Below, piece by piece: positions 61,643 to 64,000 of a stretch of DNA of 64,000 bases. Position 1 is the first letter of the stretch. Each line of letters starts with the position of its first letter. Origin of the DNA: Aedoeadaptatus coli (GTDB lineage: Bacteria > Bacillota > Clostridia > Tissierellales > Peptoniphilaceae); the NCBI RefSeq assembly GCF_900343085.1, contig NZ_OPYI01000004.1, positions 83,795 through 147,794 of the forward strand, read 5' to 3'. The notes under the pieces are model-generated. The model saw only the letters and a list, made by a program, of their open reading frames with translations, was not told where the DNA came from and did no database searches. The position numbers and the translations under genes were made by a program.

Positions 61643-61726
61643 GTGGAACAAAACAATCGCCTGAAAGGCGGGCGGCGATAAATTTGACAAGAAGAGGGGA
61701 GGATGAATGCAAATCTCTTCGGGCTA

Positions 61727-61764
61727 TGATATAATTGTAACCATAAAAACGTTTCCGCAAGGAA
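61727..61764 (+). promoter_or_regulatory. Extended -10 promoter and leader hairpin of the EF-G-like gene
   Basis: TGA precedes a perfect TATAAT (61730-61735). In the leader TTTCC-GCAA-GGAAA forms a small GNRA-capped hairpin near 61751-61764. The TTGACA at 61684 is too far upstream to be its -35. Confidence 0.5.
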
Positions 61765-61789
61765 ATCGCACGATAGGAGGAATAATTGA

Positions 61790-63847
61790 ATGAAAGAATA
61801 TAACACGAGGGAAGTCCGTAACTTGGCCCTGGTCGGGCACAGCGGATCGGGCAAGACCAACTTAACAGAAGCGCTCCTGTACCAATCCGGTGCCACGAAA
61901 CAAATCGGCCACGTGGATCAAAAAAATACCCTTTCGGACTTCTCTAAAGAAGAAAAAGAACGGGGAACATCCATCGGCACGAGCATTATTCCTATCGAAT
62001 GGCGAAAGATGAAATTAAATATAATCGACACGCCCGGTTACATGGACTTCATTAGCGAAGCCATGGGCGCCTTGAGAGCGGCCGAAGCGGCGCTAATGAT
62101 TATCGACGCCACCGCCGGCGTACAAGTCGGCTCGGAAAGAATGTGGAAATACACGGAAGAGATCGGCTTGCCGCGAATCATTTTCGTGAACAAGATCGAC
62201 GGAGAAAACGTTAATTTCCGCGCCTTAATGGAACAAATCGAAAGCCTCTTCGGTAAGAAAGTTATTCCCTTCTCCGTTCCCATCGGCGAAGGCGAAGATT
62301 TCGTCGGCGTTACCGACGTTATTTTCCAAAAGGGCTTTGAATACAAAAACGCCGCTCCGGAAGAAGTGGAATTAAATCACGATCAAGTGAAAGCCACGGA
62401 GCGTATGTACGAAGAAATCGCCGAAGTCGTCGCCGAAAGCGACGAAGTCCTTATGGACAAATACTTCAGCGGCGAAAAATTCACCCGCGACGAATTGCTC
62501 CGCGGTGTCACTGCCGCCCTCTTAAACGGCGACGCCGTACCCCTCTTGGTCGGCAGTGCGGAAAAGGGCATCGGCATCGACATTTTATTAAATACCATCG
62601 TCAACTACATGCCGTCTCCCGACGACGAGCGGGCCCACACCGGCTTCCGCTACGAATCCGGCGAAGAACACACCATTTCCGACGACGAAGCCTTCTCTGC
62701 CGTCGTATTTAAAACCATCACCGACCCCTATGTCGGTAAAATTTCCATCTACAAAGTGTTGAGCGGCACCATGACCAAGGACACGACCCTCTACAACAGC
62801 TCCCAAGATGCGGACGAAAAGAACACCGGTCCCTTCGTCATTCGCGGCAAGGAACAAATCCCCGTGGACGTCATCCACGCCGGGGACATCGGCGCCATTT
62901 CGAAGTTGAATGTGACAAAAACCGGCGACACCCTTTGCGACAAGGCCCACAATGTGGTTTACAAGCGCGTAAAAATGCCGCAACCGGTCTACTTCTATGC
63001 CATTGAAGCGGCATCGAAAAACGACGAAGAAAAGCTCACCACGTCCCTCAGAAAACTTCAAGACGAAGACCCGGGCATCGTGATCAATCGCAACGCCGAA
63101 ACGAAACAAATGACCATCGGCGGCCAAGGGAATGTCCACCTGGACGTTATCTTAGACAAATTAAAGAACACCTTCGGCGTCGAAGTGAAGAAAGTGCCCT
63201 TTATCGTGCCTTACAGAGAAACCATTCGCGGCACGGCTTCGGTTCAAGGGAAACACAAGAAACAATCCGGCGGCGCCGGCCAATACGGCGACGTGTGGAT
63301 TCGCTTCGAACCCTCCGACGAAGATTTCGTCTTCGACGAAGAAGTCTTCGGCGGCAGCGTACCGAGAAACTACTTCCCCGCCGTCGAAAAGGGCTTGGAA
63401 GAATCCATGGAAAAAGGCGTCCTCGCCGGCTTCCCCGTCACCGGCGTCAAGGCTGTTCTCTACGACGGCAGCTACCACGACGTGGACTCCAACGAAGTCA
63501 GCTTTAAAATGGCGGCATCCATCGCCTTTAAGAAGGGGATTGCCGAAGCGAAACCCGTGCTCTTAGAGCCCATTATGGCCGTTGAAGTGGCCGTGCCCGA
63601 CGAATACATGGGCGACGTTATGGGCGACATGAACAAGCGCCGCGGAAGAATCCTCGGGATGGACCAACAACCCGGCGGCGGTCAATTGATTATGGCCGAA
63701 GCACCGCAAGCGGAAATGTACGAATACGCCATCGACCTTCGGGCCATGACCCAAGGCCGCGGTTCCTTCACCATGGAATTCGTCCGCTACGAAGACGTGC
63801 CCGCACAACTCGCGGAAGAAATCATCGAAAACGCCAATAAAGAATAA
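61790..63847 (+). CDS. Elongation factor G-like GTPase (EF-G paralogue)
   Basis: The 685-residue protein has all five EF-G domains: P-loop GHSGSGKTNLTEALL (16-30), IDTPGYMDF near 80-88, NKIDGENVNF, domain IV with SGGAGQYGDVWIRFEP, and a C-terminal domain with MNKRRGRILGMDQQPGGG. The catalytic His of DTPGH in true EF-G is Tyr here, and switch I (EEKERGTSIGTS) differs, so it is a paralogue, not the main FusA. Its role in translation is not established. ATG 61790 follows AGGAGG. It is bounded by terminators on both sides. Confidence 0.9.
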   Translation: MKEYNTREVRNLALVGHSGSGKTNLTEALLYQSGATKQIGHVDQKNTLSDFSKEEKERGTSIGTSIIPIEWRKMKLNIIDTPGYMDFISEAMGALRAAEAALMIIDATAGVQVGSERMWKYTEEIGLPRIIFVNKIDGENVNFRALMEQIESLFGKKVIPFSVPIGEGEDFVGVTDVIFQKGFEYKNAAPEEVELNHDQVKATERMYEEIAEVVAESDEVLMDKYFSGEKFTRDELLRGVTAALLNGDAVPLLVGSAEKGIGIDILLNTIVNYMPSPDDERAHTGFRYESGEEHTISDDEAFSAVVFKTITDPYVGKISIYKVLSGTMTKDTTLYNSSQDADEKNTGPFVIRGKEQIPVDVIHAGDIGAISKLNVTKTGDTLCDKAHNVVYKRVKMPQPVYFYAIEAASKNDEEKLTTSLRKLQDEDPGIVINRNAETKQMTIGGQGNVHLDVILDKLKNTFGVEVKKVPFIVPYRETIRGTASVQGKHKKQSGGAGQYGDVWIRFEPSDEDFVFDEEVFGGSVPRNYFPAVEKGLEESMEKGVLAGFPVTGVKAVLYDGSYHDVDSNEVSFKMAASIAFKKGIAEAKPVLLEPIMAVEVAVPDEYMGDVMGDMNKRRGRILGMDQQPGGGQLIMAEAPQAEMYEYAIDLRAMTQGRGSFTMEFVRYEDVPAQLAEEIIENANKE

Positions 63848-63856
63848 AGCAAAAAA

Positions 63857-63932
63857 GGCATCCGAAAGGGTGCCTCAGAGTGATGACAAAGGAGGGAGAA
63901 TCATCCGATTCCCCCTCTTTTTTGTGTCATCA
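63857..63932 (+). terminator. Two-part terminator region after the EF-G-like gene
   Basis: First hairpin GGCATCC/GGGTGCC with a GAAA loop (63857-63874). Then a 52-base structure: TGATGACA (63881-63888) pairs perfectly with TGTCATCA (63925-63932), enclosing GAGGG/CCCTC and an internal T run. Either may terminate. Confidence 0.7.
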
Positions 63933-63980
63933 AACAGCATCCGCCTCAATTATAGTAAAATAGAAAAAAAGGAGGCCACC

Positions 63981-64000
63981 ATGCTACATAAAGAAGACAA
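63981..64000 (+). CDS. Start of an unidentified gene (partial, cut by window end)
   Basis: An ATG at 63981 follows AAGGAGG by 6 bases, with TATAGT (63951-63956) upstream as a possible -10. Only six codons (MLHKED) are inside the window, so nothing can be said about function. Confidence 0.6.

Noticed and set aside
61684..61689. Perfect TTGACA upstream of the EF-G-like gene
   Set aside because: The only TATAAT is 40 bases downstream, so it is not a matching -35; the extended -10 is sufficient.

Overview
The window looks like ordinary chromosome from an anaerobic, low-redundancy Firmicute, probably of the class Tissierellia (Peptoniphilaceae-like). The evidence is the Bacillus/Clostridium gene order from glmU to ftsH, a T-box leader with a Firmicutes-type sequence, AGGAGG ribosome sites with frequent TTG and GTG starts, the [FeFe]-hydrogenase maturases HydE, HydG and HydF, rubredoxin, and no respiratory genes. 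The family-level placement is inference. Base composition was not computed; by eye G+C is about half, high for that family. I see no rRNA, tRNA, insertion sequence, prophage or CRISPR array. No gap between genes exceeds 300 bases; the longest, 56706-56928, is the ileS T-box leader.

Layout. 1-2132 (-): NAD synthesis operon nadA-nadC-niaR, with niaR cut by the window edge and no nadB. 2284-3864 (+): rhodanese, rubredoxin and an Old Yellow Enzyme-type flavoprotein. 3966-7307 (+): an ACT-domain protein with a UPF0210 partner, then a PiT phosphate transporter with its DUF47 partner. 7343-9205 (-): a UvrD-like helicase, divergent from 9291-10670 (PAP2 phosphatase and nitroreductase-like protein). 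10793-15135 (+): Zn/Cd-type P-ATPase, TPR protein, methionine aminopeptidase and cyclophilin. 15189-18384 (-): ABC exporter pair and an EamA transporter. 18521-20941 (+): tdk-psuK-psuG, nucleoside salvage. 21061-26511 (+): cupin-HTH regulator, potABCD polyamine importer and an FAD/NAD oxidoreductase. 26566-28189: two divergent uncharacterised membrane proteins. 28300-33495 (+): BMP-type nucleoside ABC importer plus a PPC-domain protein. 33700-37492 (+): TM1266-like protein, hydE, hydG and hydF.

37638-51800 (+): glmU-prs-pth-mfd-prsA-mazG-hup-rqcP-divIC-S1 protein-tilS-hpt-ftsH. This is the Bacillus/Clostridium order with the sporulation genes missing (spoVT, yabP, yabQ, spoIIE). 51931-54804 (-): M16C metalloprotease. 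54949-61610 (+): SAF-domain oxidoreductase, Rrf2 regulator, T-box, type 2 ileS, histidine phosphatase and a PLP deaminase-like enzyme. 61790-63847 (+): an EF-G-like GTPase with Tyr in place of the catalytic His. 63981 begins another gene.

How it works together. Nucleoside and base scavenging recurs (BMP importer, tdk, psuK/psuG, hpt, prs), as does anaerobic redox chemistry (rubredoxin, candidate rubredoxin reductase, OYE, HydE/G/F). Many promoters have an extended -10 (TGN before a TATAAT-like box) and a poor -35. I found no convincing new multi-gene system. The best leads are local: candidate operators at nadA, the metal ATPase, potABCD, divIC and hyd, substitutions in HydF and the EF-G paralogue, and the T-box-controlled type 2 IleRS.
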